A DNA stretch of 64,000 nt from positions 25,712,503 through 25,776,502 of the forward strand of contig CM055095.1 in NCBI GenBank assembly GCA_029204225.1, in the 5' to 3' direction. Position 1 is the first letter of the stretch, and each line of letters begins with the position of its first letter. This document shows, piece by piece, positions 51,337-62,564 of the stretch. The notes beneath the pieces were generated by a model. The model saw nothing but the letters and a program-made list of their open reading frames with translations. It ran no database searches and had not been told where the DNA came from. The translations under genes and the position numbers were made by a program. Source of the stretch: Diphasiastrum complanatum. Taxonomy: Eukaryota; Streptophyta; Lycopodiopsida; Lycopodiales; Lycopodiaceae.

Positions 51337-52044
51337 ATGTCTTCAATGGGTTCATCCTTGTTGGAACCAAGTGAAAGATTGACCACTTCAAATTATTCAA
51401 TTTGGAAAATGAGGATGGAGTCCATCTTGATCCTTCAAGACGTGATGGACATAGTTCTTGGCCTTGAAGAAGAACCACAAGTTCTTCAAGAGGTTCAAAA
51501 ATACAAAAAGAGAGCTAGGATGGCTCTCCACTACATTAAGATGAATGTCTCTAATGAGATATTGAGGGAGATAGGTACTTGTACAATAGCCAAAGAAGCT
51601 TGGGATTGTCTCAAGACTATCTGTGAGGCTAAGAATACCTCTAGGCTTCTCACTCTTAGGAATCAAATCTTTCAAAGTAGCCAAAAGAGTGATGAGAGTG
51701 CATCTAGTTATGTTTTGAGAGTAAAAGATATTCATAGAGAGCTTGCTTGTATTGGTGATTCCATCAATCAAAATGAGCTAGTTCAAGTCATTCTCAATGG
51801 CTTGAGAAGTGAATTTGATAATCTTGTCCAATCCTATGCCATTAAGGAGGAGCTACCAAGTTTGGAGGCTCTCCAAAGTGTGCTAATTTCAGAAGAATTA
51901 AGACAAGAGTACAAGCTCTTGAGGATGGACAAGCTTTCTCTCACTCATAATGATGGCAAAGCTCTCTTTGCCAAGGATAAGCACAAAGAGAGGAGCAAGA
52001 ACCAACATCAACAATCCTCAAGCAAGGACAAAGCATGTTCATAG
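51337..52044 (+). CDS. Copia-5 gag
   Basis: An intact 235-aa frame starting 744 bases after the primer site. It shows the UBN2-type Copia gag pattern: TTSNYSIWKMRMESILILQD at residues 16-35, KKRARMALHYIKMNVSNEI at about 57-75, AKEAWDCLKTICEAKNTSRL at about 84-103, then VLRVKDIHREL and VQVILNGLRSEFDNLVQ. The C-terminus is Lys/Gln/Ser-rich, and no zinc knuckle is visible before the stop at 52044. Length fits a gag cut off before the knuckle. It would assemble the RNA-packaging particle. It is preserved without stops, unlike the other Copia gags here. Confidence 0.9.
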   Translation: MSSMGSSLLEPSERLTTSNYSIWKMRMESILILQDVMDIVLGLEEEPQVLQEVQKYKKRARMALHYIKMNVSNEILREIGTCTIAKEAWDCLKTICEAKNTSRLLTLRNQIFQSSQKSDESASSYVLRVKDIHRELACIGDSINQNELVQVILNGLRSEFDNLVQSYAIKEELPSLEALQSVLISEELRQEYKLLRMDKLSLTHNDGKALFAKDKHKERSKNQHQQSSSKDKACS

Positions 52045-52379
52045 GAATTTCACTCAAGACAATAGCCATGAACAAGGAGCTTCTCAATTGTCAAGAACTT
52101 GTGGACGATCTTCTTTATTCATGCAATACAATACAAAGCTCCCTCACAAGAGAGGGGGACTCTTAAATAAGCAAGAGGGCTGCCCATGTGGAGCCTAAGT
52201 GCAATTCCACTAATTTAGAAATTACAAGTGGAAATAACTCTTCCACTAGAGGTCACCATCAAAAGGTGGCTCACTCTAATTTATTTAAGAGGGGTCTACA
52301 TTTATTTACATTGCTTAGGAATGTTACTAACTCTTACATGGTCGTTCCTTCTCTGGGATTCACCATGTAGGCTCACATG

Positions 52380-53620
52380 GAAACAATCTGTAATCCTAGC
52401 TAGTAATCCTCGACTCTCATGCTCGGCTCTCAGCTTCTCCTGCTCTCCTTCTTCTGGGACCTCCTCGGTCTTGGGTGAGAGATGCTATGTGTTTCAGCTT
52501 GGCTCGGCATCTGGGGATTGTTGTTCCGCTTGGCACTTGGAAAAGCGTGGATCTTTATTCGGTTCCGTAAAACCAAGTTCTTATTATTTGCAAAACTGTT
52601 CCGCAAAAATAGAGATTTCTCAATGGCCGCTACATCCCAGCCCGTTTGAGAACCTCCTGCTTGTCTCGTCGTCTTGCCATCTGTTTTTGCTTGCTCATTT
52701 TTCTCCCTAGGGCTTCAAATACTTGGAAGCGGAGCTTACTTTCGTATTTTAGCAACCCCAAGTATTCACGTATCTTCTCGATGAAGCCCGTTTCCTGCCA
52801 GTATTCTATCATCGTGACATATCGCGACGACATGAAGTCGCTCTGTAGTAAAGTCAGGCCATCATCTCATGGTTTTGCCCGATTGGAGGGCCTCGTTGGG
52901 ATTGATCTTATTGGATCCAAGGCGCGATCCCAAAACACTCTTGCTGCATCAGAAAGGCCATCGATCGGCAATACTCGACGCTTTCTCGTATGCACAGATC
53001 GGCGTTGGTCTTGTACTTGTGCCCAAAATTCAACAACTATAGCCTCAGGTTATCCAATGAGCTATTGCCTGAGATTCCTAGAATTACCGACCAGTTTATC
53101 AATTCGACTCGCGGTCACTCTGTGGGCCAGAGATTTCTTCGTTTGAGCGGCATGTAGAAGGAATTAGTTCTTTTCAACGTTGGTGCCCTTAGGTATTCTT
53201 GCAGCCGCCTGCTATCCTTGAGGACTTTATTTCGCCACTCAAGTTGTGGTTGCAATGCCGCAATGATCTCAGCCCTTGTGGAATATTGGATTTGATCGAT
53301 CTCTTCTTTGCCTCCCCTCATGTTGGGAGGATATTTCCTTTTGAACTTCTCAGATTCCTTGGTATCTGCCATATTTCCTCTTGGCTTGGTAGGTGAGGCT
53401 GCCCTATGTCGCTATGGTGGCCTTGCCAAATAGTCATCCAGGGTCTTAGTACCCGTATCTTTTTCCTTAGCCCGCTCACTTGTAGATGGCTCAGCTGCGT
53501 CCGTATCTTGCCTAGGCGAGAATCCCAAAGTAAACTTTTATTTGCTTGAATAGAAGTATTGAGCGCTTGACTAGAGGCAGAAAAGCGAGAATTGTATACT
53601 TCTTGTGGAATAGCTGAAAC
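52380..53620 (-). pseudogene. Broken, unrecognised minus-strand coding block in a GC-richer island
   Basis: This ~1.2 kb is visibly richer in G and C than its surroundings. The minus strand has protein-like frames broken by a few stops and shifts: STSERAKEKDTGTKTLDDYL near 53500, NMADTKESEKFKRKYPPNMR near 53380, STRAEIIAALQPQLEWRNKV near 53270, LSDAARVFWDRALDPIRSI near 52930, and FIEKIREYLGLLKYESKLRF near 52780. Overall it is charged and helix-prone with no zinc knuckle or transposase motif that I recognise. It could be a decayed gag, another element's accessory gene, or a captured host gene. The plus-strand frame 52646-53146 is its shadow. Confidence 0.4.
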
Positions 53621-53704
53621 CATCTACTGATGTCCAAATTTCTGAAACCATATGAAAATGCAGCCAGTTTTCTTAAACCATCTACTGATGTCCAGATTTC
53701 TAAT
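53617..53704. repeat. Short direct duplication
   Basis: aaccatctactgatgtcca plus gatttct/aatttct occurs twice, about 58 bp apart. Confidence 0.7.
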
Positions 53705-53859
53705 CAATGTAGCCTGCAGCCATCTGAAACCAAGCAACAGATCTGCATAACAATTGCTTTTTTGATATCCTTTCACATGATACCCATATTGGCAACTATA
53801 CAAAAAAAAATTGCGTTCCAAGAAACCCTAATGGGAAATCTCGAATCGCGTTTCTGAAC

Positions 53860-55324
53860 GCGTTCCGGATCGCATACCTGGAATGTGGACTGCAACTTTG
53901 GTTAGTACCATCCTTATGCAACGATTTTTCATATTGTTTATGATTTCTGATTGCCCAGAAAAATTGAGGAATTTAAGTGTAAAAATGACCCTTTATCAAC
54001 CACTCATATTCTAGACCCTGAACAATATGATTAGTGTTTCAGAGAACTGACTAGATCTTAGGATTCTTGAGGTTTTTCTATGAATTGATGAAATGGTTGA
54101 GGATGCAACTCCCTTGATTCAATGGACTTGCAAAACTTCCTAAAAGGAGTGCTAACCTATCTAGCTTTTAATAAATGTTAGAAACCATAAATCATATGAT
54201 CCTTTATCTAGTTGCAAAGAGAAACAACAGTCACCAACACAACATGACATCAAAGGAGAAGAAACTAAGATGAATTTGAATGAATGAGTACTAGTTGCAT
54301 TCTCCCTCTTGAAGAGTACTGCAAATAGAGACACACTAAATTCTTAAATTGGAACTTCAATCGCCCAATGGAAATCCAAAAGAATAGCATCAGTCACGAC
54401 ATAATGGTGTGAAGGCTTGAGAAATCTAAAAGTGGAGATGGATTCTTTATTATTGTCATTATAAAATATGTTAGGATTTAAGAATGGAAAACACTTTCTT
54501 TTATATTGTTTTAAATCTAGAGGAAAATAGATGGACACCCATATTGTCACTTGAGAGGGCATTTGGAGTCACAAGCTTCTTTTTGTGGTAATGAATCTTT
54601 TATTAAGACATAGTGGGCAACCATTTTGATAGAGTGAGCTATGACAATCATTTCCACTCTTAGTAGAGTGTGTGGATATCCCATTTGGATTCACGTATTC
54701 CTCATTTGAACAACCCCATATAACACCCTCGAACACTCGCCCATAAATTCCCTCTATTCCTTTCTTGCCTCCAGTATTTTTTGAAGAGATGTGACTATCA
54801 CCTATGACCAATACTATTACGATCGCCAAGTGAGGATCTCTTTAGATTTTGTTACATGCAACCAAAAGGACACACGTGGAGCAAAACCACCCAACCAACA
54901 GGAAATGGCTATTCAAAGCCCTAACCACTCCCCCCCAAGACAAGGTGATTGAATGCAAGAGAGGAGGGGATCCTGGCTTATGAAATCAGAAAATACAATG
55001 AGGAGATGGGCGAGTTCCTACAAGATAAATACTCTCCAAAAGCTAGAAAATATTCTCTCTAGGATCCCTCCAATCCTATCAAAAGCATTTGACCTCCTAT
55101 TCTTGAACAAAAGCTATCAATCACCATGCAAAAGTTGCGTAGGTCCAATTAGAGCACTTGGGCCCTCATAAGATTATTAATTACAATATCAGCCAAGTCC
55201 GGAATGACGTGGCGTAACTAATAACCTCATACCCTGGAGTACCGGCTATACATGTCAGGAACTATTATGAATCCCACATACTTTGCATGGACATAACAAA
55301 TACAATAATGTATAATCAAGGTAT
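53860..55324. other. Spacer, no gene seen
   Basis: AT-rich sequence with no recognisable frame, LTR or tandem array. Confidence 0.45.
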
Positions 55325-56055
55325 GTGGCAACAACATGCAACAACACCAACGATATACATCATTATCGACCTGCCTTGATTGCATTGTAATAAATTTAAG
55401 AGATATGTTCCCTTTCCTAGTTTATTAGGCTAAGTTTTCATATGCACTTTAGTATTAGGCAATTGCCTAGTGTCTTCTGGGTACCAATGACCAGTGGTGG
55501 TTGGCTTTCCATAATAGGCGGCTATTGTTGGCCTTTGGCTTTTCATTACTAGTTTCCCTTGTATATTCATTACTAGAAATTGGAGAGGCACTACTTCCCA
55601 TATATGAGTCAATTTTCACCTCATATAAGTTGGCTTCATGTATTGCTTTGCCGTTTCATTTGTTATTAAGTATGGAGGTTCTCTCTATCTGCATTGAATG
55701 CTTTTTCGTTATGCTATCATAATGAATGGTGACTACAACATTAGTGTTCTTAATTTTCTACACTATTCATATTTGTGGATAGATTCTAGGGCAAAAGAAT
55801 GAGTAATATGGACTCCACAACTTTGACCTTGAAATTAAGATCAAGAGACGATCAACCACATGTATTTACATTGTAGTCCCTTTTGATTCATACATGGGCC
55901 ACATTGAAATCTTACTTAGAATTGATTAAGGAGGAAGTTCTCTTTCAAAGCCCCAACGTGCTAAAAGAACTTCCCTCATTGATCCTTCAGCTCTTCTCCC
56001 AACTTTTTTGAAGTCTTCTTGATTGATGCCCCTCTATGTACTAGTCAAATTCCTT
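55325..56055 (+). repeat. ~720-bp repeat, inverted partner of 43390-44110
   Basis: Plus-strand copy of the repeat, with a frame-like stretch around 55501-55722 that is similar in both copies but has no domain. The shared sequence runs on for about 25 bases past gattgatgcc (ctctatgtactag) into what is, at the other copy, the start of the Copia-5 coding fragment. Confidence 0.85.
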
Positions 56056-56839
56056 ATCCCAATAACAGACCCAGTTTTCTAAAAGCACCTCAAATCACCC
56101 TCTCTTTTCCATCCACTACCTTTCATTTGAAATTGCATGCTTTCTCTCACCCCCAACAAGAAATGTCTGATGGAGCACATTGAGAAAATTTGAGATCCTC
56201 ACTTCTATATTCTTTACCCTAGATTTAGAAACCCTTTCCTAAGAAGCAAAAGGCCAGTTTATCCCAACCAAACATGCCCTCCCTTGACACAAGGAAGACA
56301 ATACTTTATATATCCCATCTTTGAGTGTGGGTATTCTTGCTGCAATTATTCTAATATAAACAAGGTGATCAATACATCATGAGAAACTTTGCCTTATGGG
56401 AGGGACCTAGCCTGCAGCTTCCACAGCGGTTGGGAATACAGTCATCCGATGAGCACTAATCTGTCTTCATATTTAGTTTCATAATTGTGATCAGACAAAA
56501 CCATGTAATTCACCACAAATATCTACATGCAAAATCTAGGATTTAAAATTTTGCTTGTATTGGGGCATGTAAAGAATATCATGAACTTGAGTCAAAAGGG
56601 AGAAGTCCTTCAGCAAAACTCATAGCAGGATGTGGTAGGGTTGCTAAGCTAGCTGGATAGTACAACAAAAATAAGGAAATAAGAAGCTTGAGTAGACCTT
56701 TTTGCATTGCATCAAACACCCATTTCAACTGATACCAAGAGAAATGTTGATTTCTTTGTGTGAGAATTAGAAATGATTGTACATGCTACACATCTTATCG
56801 ATCAATGGCAATCGTGGATTTCTAAATCTTTCCGTCACT
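56056..56839. other. Spacer, no gene seen
   Basis: No coding pattern, repeat or element boundary recognised. Confidence 0.45.
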
Positions 56840-57627
56840 CAAAAACTGATGAGTCATTTACAGCACTGATAAACAGCTTCTCAGATGCATCCATAACAGT
56901 CCTGTTACTTTCAAACCAGCCACAAGTTCCACAGGCACTAGCTTTGAACATATGCCAAGAATGCCTTTCCAGAACATTTAGAGTTGGGCATTGCTTGATC
57001 CAATTTGCTGGAGTTGGAATCCAGCTACATAAATGTTTAATTTTTTGACAGCAGATTGTAATAGAACTACAGCAGCTTTAGCTTTATACAATGTACTAAA
57101 AAGAAAGCAAAATCATATGAGAAATAAATGAAACATTGAAAAAATTGCATGCGATACTTGCTTTCACTTGCATGATGCATAGCCTGATTCTGATGTACTG
57201 CATTGGAAAACCAAGCTGAACAACAACGCAGACGTTATTGTAGCAATTGAGGTGACATTGATCACCTCCTGAAATCAGAAATTTTCTGCAAATGTCTTTA
57301 ATGCTTCTATCCGTTCGGAAATAAAAAATGGTTTTAGGGGTCTTTAAAGGAATGCTTAACTGACTCCATCAACTGTGACATGGTCCCAAGCAATTCTTCT
57401 TCCTCCTTTTTGAGGCAGACAGAACTCCAAATACCCAGATTATCTGCACAAACCTTATCAGTTTTGATAACTTTTGTCAATAAAGGGCTGCCATGTAGTA
57501 ATCGTTTCGTGCAAAACAGATTGCTACTGGGCACAGGAAGAAAGGAAGCCTGAATTTGCAGCTGTATAACAGCCTCCATACTGAATTTCAACTGAGATAT
57601 GCAACCGCATAGAGTAAACACAAATCC
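56840..57627 (-). other. 3' flank of gene copy 2, shared with copy 1
   Basis: The reverse complement aligns with 14190-14630 downstream of gene copy 1 (gctatgcatcatgcaag near 57183, aaagctgctgtag near 57075, gaaaggcattcttggcat near 56965). The part next to the CDS (57330-57627) has no obvious match and differs between copies. Confidence 0.6.
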
Positions 57628-58254
57628 TCAGCCTAATCCACCAAAACCCATCTGTTTGCACTCAAAATATTCCCTCAAAAACTTCTCATCCTGCAATTCC
57701 ACAGAAGGTTGATCCACCATGTCTTCTCTGAAACACTCTATCCAGGAAGGGCTGAGATTGGAGGGCTGCATTCCTTCTTCTGCGTCAATATCTGAGCATT
57801 TGTTCTTTTTCCCTAGCCTTTTCTTGATGCCTGCAATCAGCTTCCTGGCTGCGGCCGCAGGCAGCTTAAACAGAACCAGGGCCAGGAGGTGCAGAAGAAC
57901 AAGGGGGCAGCAGCAGATGGCTGCACAGTCTCCAGAGACGCCTGCCATGCAATTGCAGATCTTTCCAGCCTTTATTTTTGGTGAGCGATTTGGGCTTTTC
58001 TGAGATAATGGCTGCCTTTTGATCCCCTTGGGTGGACGAGCCTTTGATCGTTGCTTTTGATGCAATAATTCGAAGGAAAATCCACTGCCATGGCGAAATG
58101 CTGAAGAGGATATAGGGGCTGTTGCAATAGGGGGGATGGGGACGGGGGTGGTGGGGGTGGTGGGGGTGGGGGGCTCATCGCTTCCATCTGAAGAGAAGGA
58201 TGTGATCAAAGTACTACAGGAGGAGGATGAAGCCGGGGAAGCAGACGGTTGCAT
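57628..58254 (-). CDS. Plant Cys-rich hydrophobic protein of unknown function, copy 2
   Basis: A 208-aa intronless frame starting at the ATG at 58254, matching the start of copy 1. Domain order is the same: Ser/Thr/Pro-rich N-terminus with SSSSCSTLITSFSSDGSDEP followed by a longer PTTP repeat; basic segment (KQRSKARPPKGIKR, KSPNRSPKIKAGK); Cys-rich hydrophobic segment (CNCMAGVSGDCAAICCCP, HLLALVLFKLPAAAARKL); basic IKKRLGKKNK; tail FLREYFECKQMGFGGLG. The two proteins are about three-quarters identical by eye, with the Cys-rich block and the tail best kept, which suggests both are under constraint. Role unknown; a membrane-associated protein is a reasonable inference. It lies in inverted orientation, 44 kb from copy 1. 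Confidence 0.85.
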   Translation of the reverse strand: MQPSASPASSSSCSTLITSFSSDGSDEPPTPTTPTTPVPIPPIATAPISSSAFRHGSGFSFELLHQKQRSKARPPKGIKRQPLSQKSPNRSPKIKAGKICNCMAGVSGDCAAICCCPLVLLHLLALVLFKLPAAAARKLIAGIKKRLGKKNKCSDIDAEEGMQPSNLSPSWIECFREDMVDQPSVELQDEKFLREYFECKQMGFGGLG

Positions 58255-58772
58255 AACTTCCAACACATGCGAATCATTTCATGCTAACTAACACACGATC
58301 CTTTGATTTCTTCGATCAAATGAGAGGGAATAGAAGCAGAAAGCGATCACAATCCCAAAGCGCAACCAAATCAAATAAGGCGGTATAGAAGGAGGAGGAT
58401 GAAACCCGAGTTGCATAACTCCAGCTCATGTGAGCCATTTCATGCCCAATAACCCACCATCCTTTGTTGAATCCTTCCTATAGACTCCATACAAACACAC
58501 CAGGACAGTATTGTCGTACAGTAAGGGGCAAGTTGGTGAAGGCTTCCTTTTCTCTACTCGAGGTGAGAAGTCCTATTCCTGGCAGTCGCACAGATGAGGC
58601 TAAACAAGAGAAAGAAAAGCGACAATCATATTTCATCAGGCTCCAATTTATGAAAGGGGATTTCTACACGCATTTCTGATTGAAAATCTGCACCTACACA
58701 CAACACTTTTGCTCCAATTCCCCGAATCCTGCAATCAAATCAACTGCCATGAAAAATGCAACAACGAGAGCA

Positions 58773-58775
<3 letters not shown>

Positions 58776-58826
<51 letters not shown>
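58776..58826. repeat. (GA)n microsatellite in the leader of copy 2
   Basis: About 25 GA units. On the gene strand it is (CT)n, a common feature of plant 5' leaders. Confidence 0.95.
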
Positions 58827-58834
<8 letters not shown>

Positions 58835-58998
58835 TTTAATAAGTACATCAGAATTTAGCGATGATCCCCACTACTCCAACCAATGCTCACAGCGACAATT
58901 TTCAATCCATATTTTGGGCAGAATGGCGATCAATTGGCACACATCCCCTGCTCTACCATTGCACACCTACACTCTCTATCCTTTTTTGCCTGCTCCAC

Positions 58999-59052
58999 AT
59001 CTGATCTCTCTCTCTCGCGCTCTCTCTCTCTCTCTCTCTCTCGCTCGCTTTT

Positions 59053-59100
<48 letters not shown>
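58999..59100. repeat. Interrupted (CT)n arrays in the promoter of copy 2
   Basis: Three CT runs separated by gcgctc, gctcgctttt and similar breaks. Gene copy 1 has a shorter, related purine tract at 12565-12620 on its own strand. Confidence 0.95.
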
Positions 59101-59103
<3 letters not shown>

Positions 59104-60616
59104 AACACGCTCATTGAAGAGTGCAATACAAAGAAAATGGTGGGGCCAGGCCAAAGCACACACCCTTGGGCTACATGGACCCCTCGCCAATGCACAATAC
59201 CCACGTGTCCTCAACTTTAACTCAACTACCACCTTATTTCACACTCACTCTCACTCTTTGCACGATCCTAGCCTTGTTGGCTTGTCCTTTGGATAAACGC
59301 CCAATATCGTGCTGCCATGTGGATTCCATGCCTTTAGAGAATTTGGACGATGCGAGATAAATGCCAGTGATTTTGTAAGAAAAGCTTAACACTCGAGGGT
59401 AAATCTTTTCTTATCTTAGGTGCAATGTGAGCTAAGCTGTGAGTTGGATGGCGAAACCAAAAGGGGCTTAAGTTTTGGCTTAGGTCTAGCTACTTCTTCC
59501 AAACCAAAACTAATGCATTGCTTTACCGCATGATTACAACACACGTGGATAGGCAATTGTGAGTGATCACAGTGTTGAGAAAAGGCCAACTTTATCAACG
59601 GGTTGTGGATACTTGAGAGCTAGTGTTTACACTTATGAAAGTGCACCCACCTCACTTGGATTAACTAGTCCTACTCACTGACAAGTACACTCTCTCCCAA
59701 ATATAAGTCCATGTAGAACATTTGGTGTTATGTTCCAAGTTTAGTTACAAACAAATAAGCTTGGGCTAATGGCTAACGTACAACTATTGATACAATTTGA
59801 CCTATGTTGGTGTGGTCAACCAACACATTATGTCTCTTTAGGTGATTTGCATATGAGTGCCTACCAAGAATCCAAATATAGGATCACAAGTTATTCAATG
59901 CCACGAGGCTTCTCAAAAGTGATAGATGATGTGCACATGGGACGACAACAACCATTTGTCAAATGCTTACCAAGCCTATTGATAGTAAACTTATGCATTC
60001 CATGATTGGGGTAGGTGTTGGCCTTATTCTATACTTAGGACCTCTAGAGTAACTTAGAGATTTGTTTGTTGATAGCCTCATTGCTCATGGTTGAGTCTTG
60101 ATTATGATGTATTATAGGTGGAGCAACTAATTCAAAATACCTTACTTGCAAAATATGAAATGAATGTCAACCTTTTTTCGGCCCAAAAGAATGTATAAAA
60201 TGAAGGTGCTTCCCTCTTGGTACGCCTCAACCCTGCTTAATGAGCTTAATTCGTAGTTAGTGATTCAACGAGTCCTTAAGTTAGCTAAGTTATGGATTTG
60301 TCTATGAAGAGCCAATTCTAGACAATTTTAGGGTCATGTGACTCATTCGCATTGAAAGCGACTTCAAACTCCTTCACTCTTCCTTGTGAACGAAAGTCAA
60401 ATGTTCAAGCTAGGTCTTATCTGGACTATCCACTTGAATCTAAAACCATGGTGATGTATGTGATGCCATTGCAAAGTTCACTTATTTTGTGACATCAACA
60501 TATTTCAAATATATCTTTCCTTGTTTGTAGCATTATTTACATATTTATTTACAAGTTTTCTATTGGAATGGGATTATGCAAATGACATTTGGGCTATCAA
60601 AGCATTAGATCCATTG

Positions 60617-60618
<2 letters not shown>

Positions 60619-60648
<30 letters not shown>
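60619..60648. repeat. (GT)n microsatellite
   Basis: About 15 GT units followed by tacatatatat. Confidence 0.95.
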
Positions 60649-60650
<2 letters not shown>

Positions 60651-61023
60651 ATATATATCATATTGCATGCAAAGCCTTGTTGGGCTGAAGAGGATCTATT
60701 ATGCTTAATCACACTAAGGTGGGTTTGTAGGATAATGGCTACCGAGTGTATTAGTTATCTTTGTTATAAAAAGAAAAACTTTCCATTTTCATTCATAAAA
60801 GATGAGAAAACCCATCCGAGTACAAAGGAATGCATGTAGAAAGTACACTATAGGCAATTAGTAGCTCCTAGTTAGGGCTAACTGCACCATGAATTGTCTC
60901 TTTCATTTTGTGCTATTGCAAGTTTGGTGCTTTCAAGTTCTTGTCTATGGTAAATGTTGTGTGTATATGTAAGTAAGTTAAGAGGTTAAGAACAATGTTG
61001 CCCATTGTATTAGGACCTTCATT

Positions 61024-61037
61024 TGGTATGAGAGCCA
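61024..61037 (+). other. Possible relic primer-binding site
   Basis: TGGTATGAGAGCCA has one mismatch to the initiator-Met type site. No clear LTR end precedes it and gag similarity starts only 1.5 kb downstream, so it may be chance. Confidence 0.3.
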
Positions 61038-62564
61038 TGCTCTACCACGAAATGTGAGTTTGTACTAAGCATTTTGAGGTGAGATATTTTTTCATTCAGT
61101 AAAGAGAGAAAAATTGTTCAAGTGACAAAAAGCTATTGTCTCAAGCTGTAGGCTAGGAAGCACTGTATCTACTGTTGGGAAGTTTTAGTGTGAGCTTAGA
61201 GGTTGCACAATGCTGTTGATAGCGTCATACAAGAGTTAAATCCATCAAGAATGGAGAAAGTGTAATAAAACTTTGCAGTGTATGAGAGGTTGGATGGTAT
61301 TGTGAGACTTCATAATCAAAGAACTACGTCAATTTCTCAGTGAAATTGAGATTTTCACATATAAAGCTTGAATAGCTTTTTAAAGACGTGAAGACTATAA
61401 AATCTCAGGACATGCTATAAACTGTGAATTGAGAGTTTGAGAAAAGCATTTATACTTTAATAATTTGCTAAGAATTTTCACAGTGGTTAAGAAGTATACA
61501 GTATGTTAAGATGAGCCTGTGACATGCTTTTTGAGAGGGCCGAGGCTTGGTAGTTGCCAGTGTTGAATCTTTCGCCAGGTTGTGTTTAGAATCGTGTGCC
61601 CAACATCGACAGTTCCCTGAGTGTTCTGGAGTGCGTAGTGCTTCCAGGGCAACAGGTGTGGTGCACAGTTAGAATCACCGATTTGAGACCCATCTTCGAT
61701 CAACGGTGTAGTTCGACTTGGAAAACCCTAAGATCCACCATTGGATGTGCGTGGATCCAAAAGCCAATTTGAGAGCATTTCAACTTTGAGGTGAAAAATA
61801 GGAGTCTTTTTGTATTATGGAGGGAGCCGGGCAGGAGCCATTTTTCCCGGTAAGGATTTCCAAAAAAATTTGGGCAAGGCTAAATTTCTTTGGAAAGCCG
61901 AACCGGACAGAATGGCCTTTGTCCGGCTCCTTCCATTGCATAATGGATACCTGAAATTTTTTCAGAATCACATTACGAAGAATAATAGGCAGGTTTGACT
62001 TTGATTGACCAACACAAATGTGTCACGTGGCAGTTGTACAAAATCCGTATGGACGGGCACAGACAGGCAGAAAAAAAGAAACAAAATCTGCCTTTGAAAA
62101 AAACGCATGCATTTTCAGCTTTTTAATTTATTTGAAAATGGGCATAATATGGCACAGTATCCATTACGGGTTTGGAATATGCCATTTTAGTTAGTCCCCA
62201 ACTATGTATACATTTCTTGGCCATTTTATTCCAAATCGGAGGAAGGAGAAAAGTTATTGTACTCACCTACAATAAAGTGTTAAGTTTGAATAGGAGAAAA
62301 ATCACTTCGCAAATCGAACTTCACCATGGCGTAGTCGTTGCCAACAACATCTAATGAGGAACAAGTTTTGTGTCGACAAGTTTTGTGATGTAAAAGCGTA
62401 GTGGAGGTTCTATAATAGAGGCAAATAGCAAAAGTTCTTCGTGAATTCTTATTGACTTGAGTGCTATTTGGGCTATTTACACACCAATTGATAGTTATTT
62501 AAGCAATTTGACTTTTTTTCAGGAAGCTGTTGAAAAAATGGCTAAAATTTTGGAAAACTCATGT

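Larger units (their letters stand above)
49843..52044 (+). mobile_element. Copia-5, 5' half (5' LTR, primer site, gag)
   Basis: The plus-strand 5' half: LTR, perfect-start primer site, leader and intact gag. It is preceded by the target duplication GACGT (49838-49842). Similarity to Copia stops shortly after the gag frame (about 52040); protease and integrase are absent from the window. The 3' half is inverted at 41898-43411. Confidence 0.9.
58255..59250 (-). promoter_or_regulatory. Promoter and long leader of Cys-rich gene copy 2
   Basis: Matches 12410-13310 inverted: cattttctttgtatt plus gcactctt (about 59130), gccaattgatcgcc (58930), atcgctaaattctgatg (58850), gcagttgatttgattgcagg (58745) and tagcctcatctgtgcg (58592). 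Two purine/pyrimidine arrays (58776-58826 and 58999-59100) lie inside it. The leader carries a second copy of the CDS start region near 58400-58465. A G-box-like cacgtg sits in acccacgtgtcc near 59203. Confidence 0.6.
59351..62560. other. Spacer, no gene seen
   Basis: AT-rich with chance frames only. It contains a (TG)n run and a primer-site-like sequence at 61024, annotated separately. Confidence 0.45.

Noticed and set aside
52646-53146. Plus-strand 166-codon frame
   Set aside because: Composition favours the minus strand here; this looks like its shadow.
53318-53623. Integrase-like LLWDSRLG string on the minus strand
   Set aside because: It resembles the Copia LLWHxRLGH block, but the His residues and following zinc-site residues are absent, and a different frame looks more coding-like.
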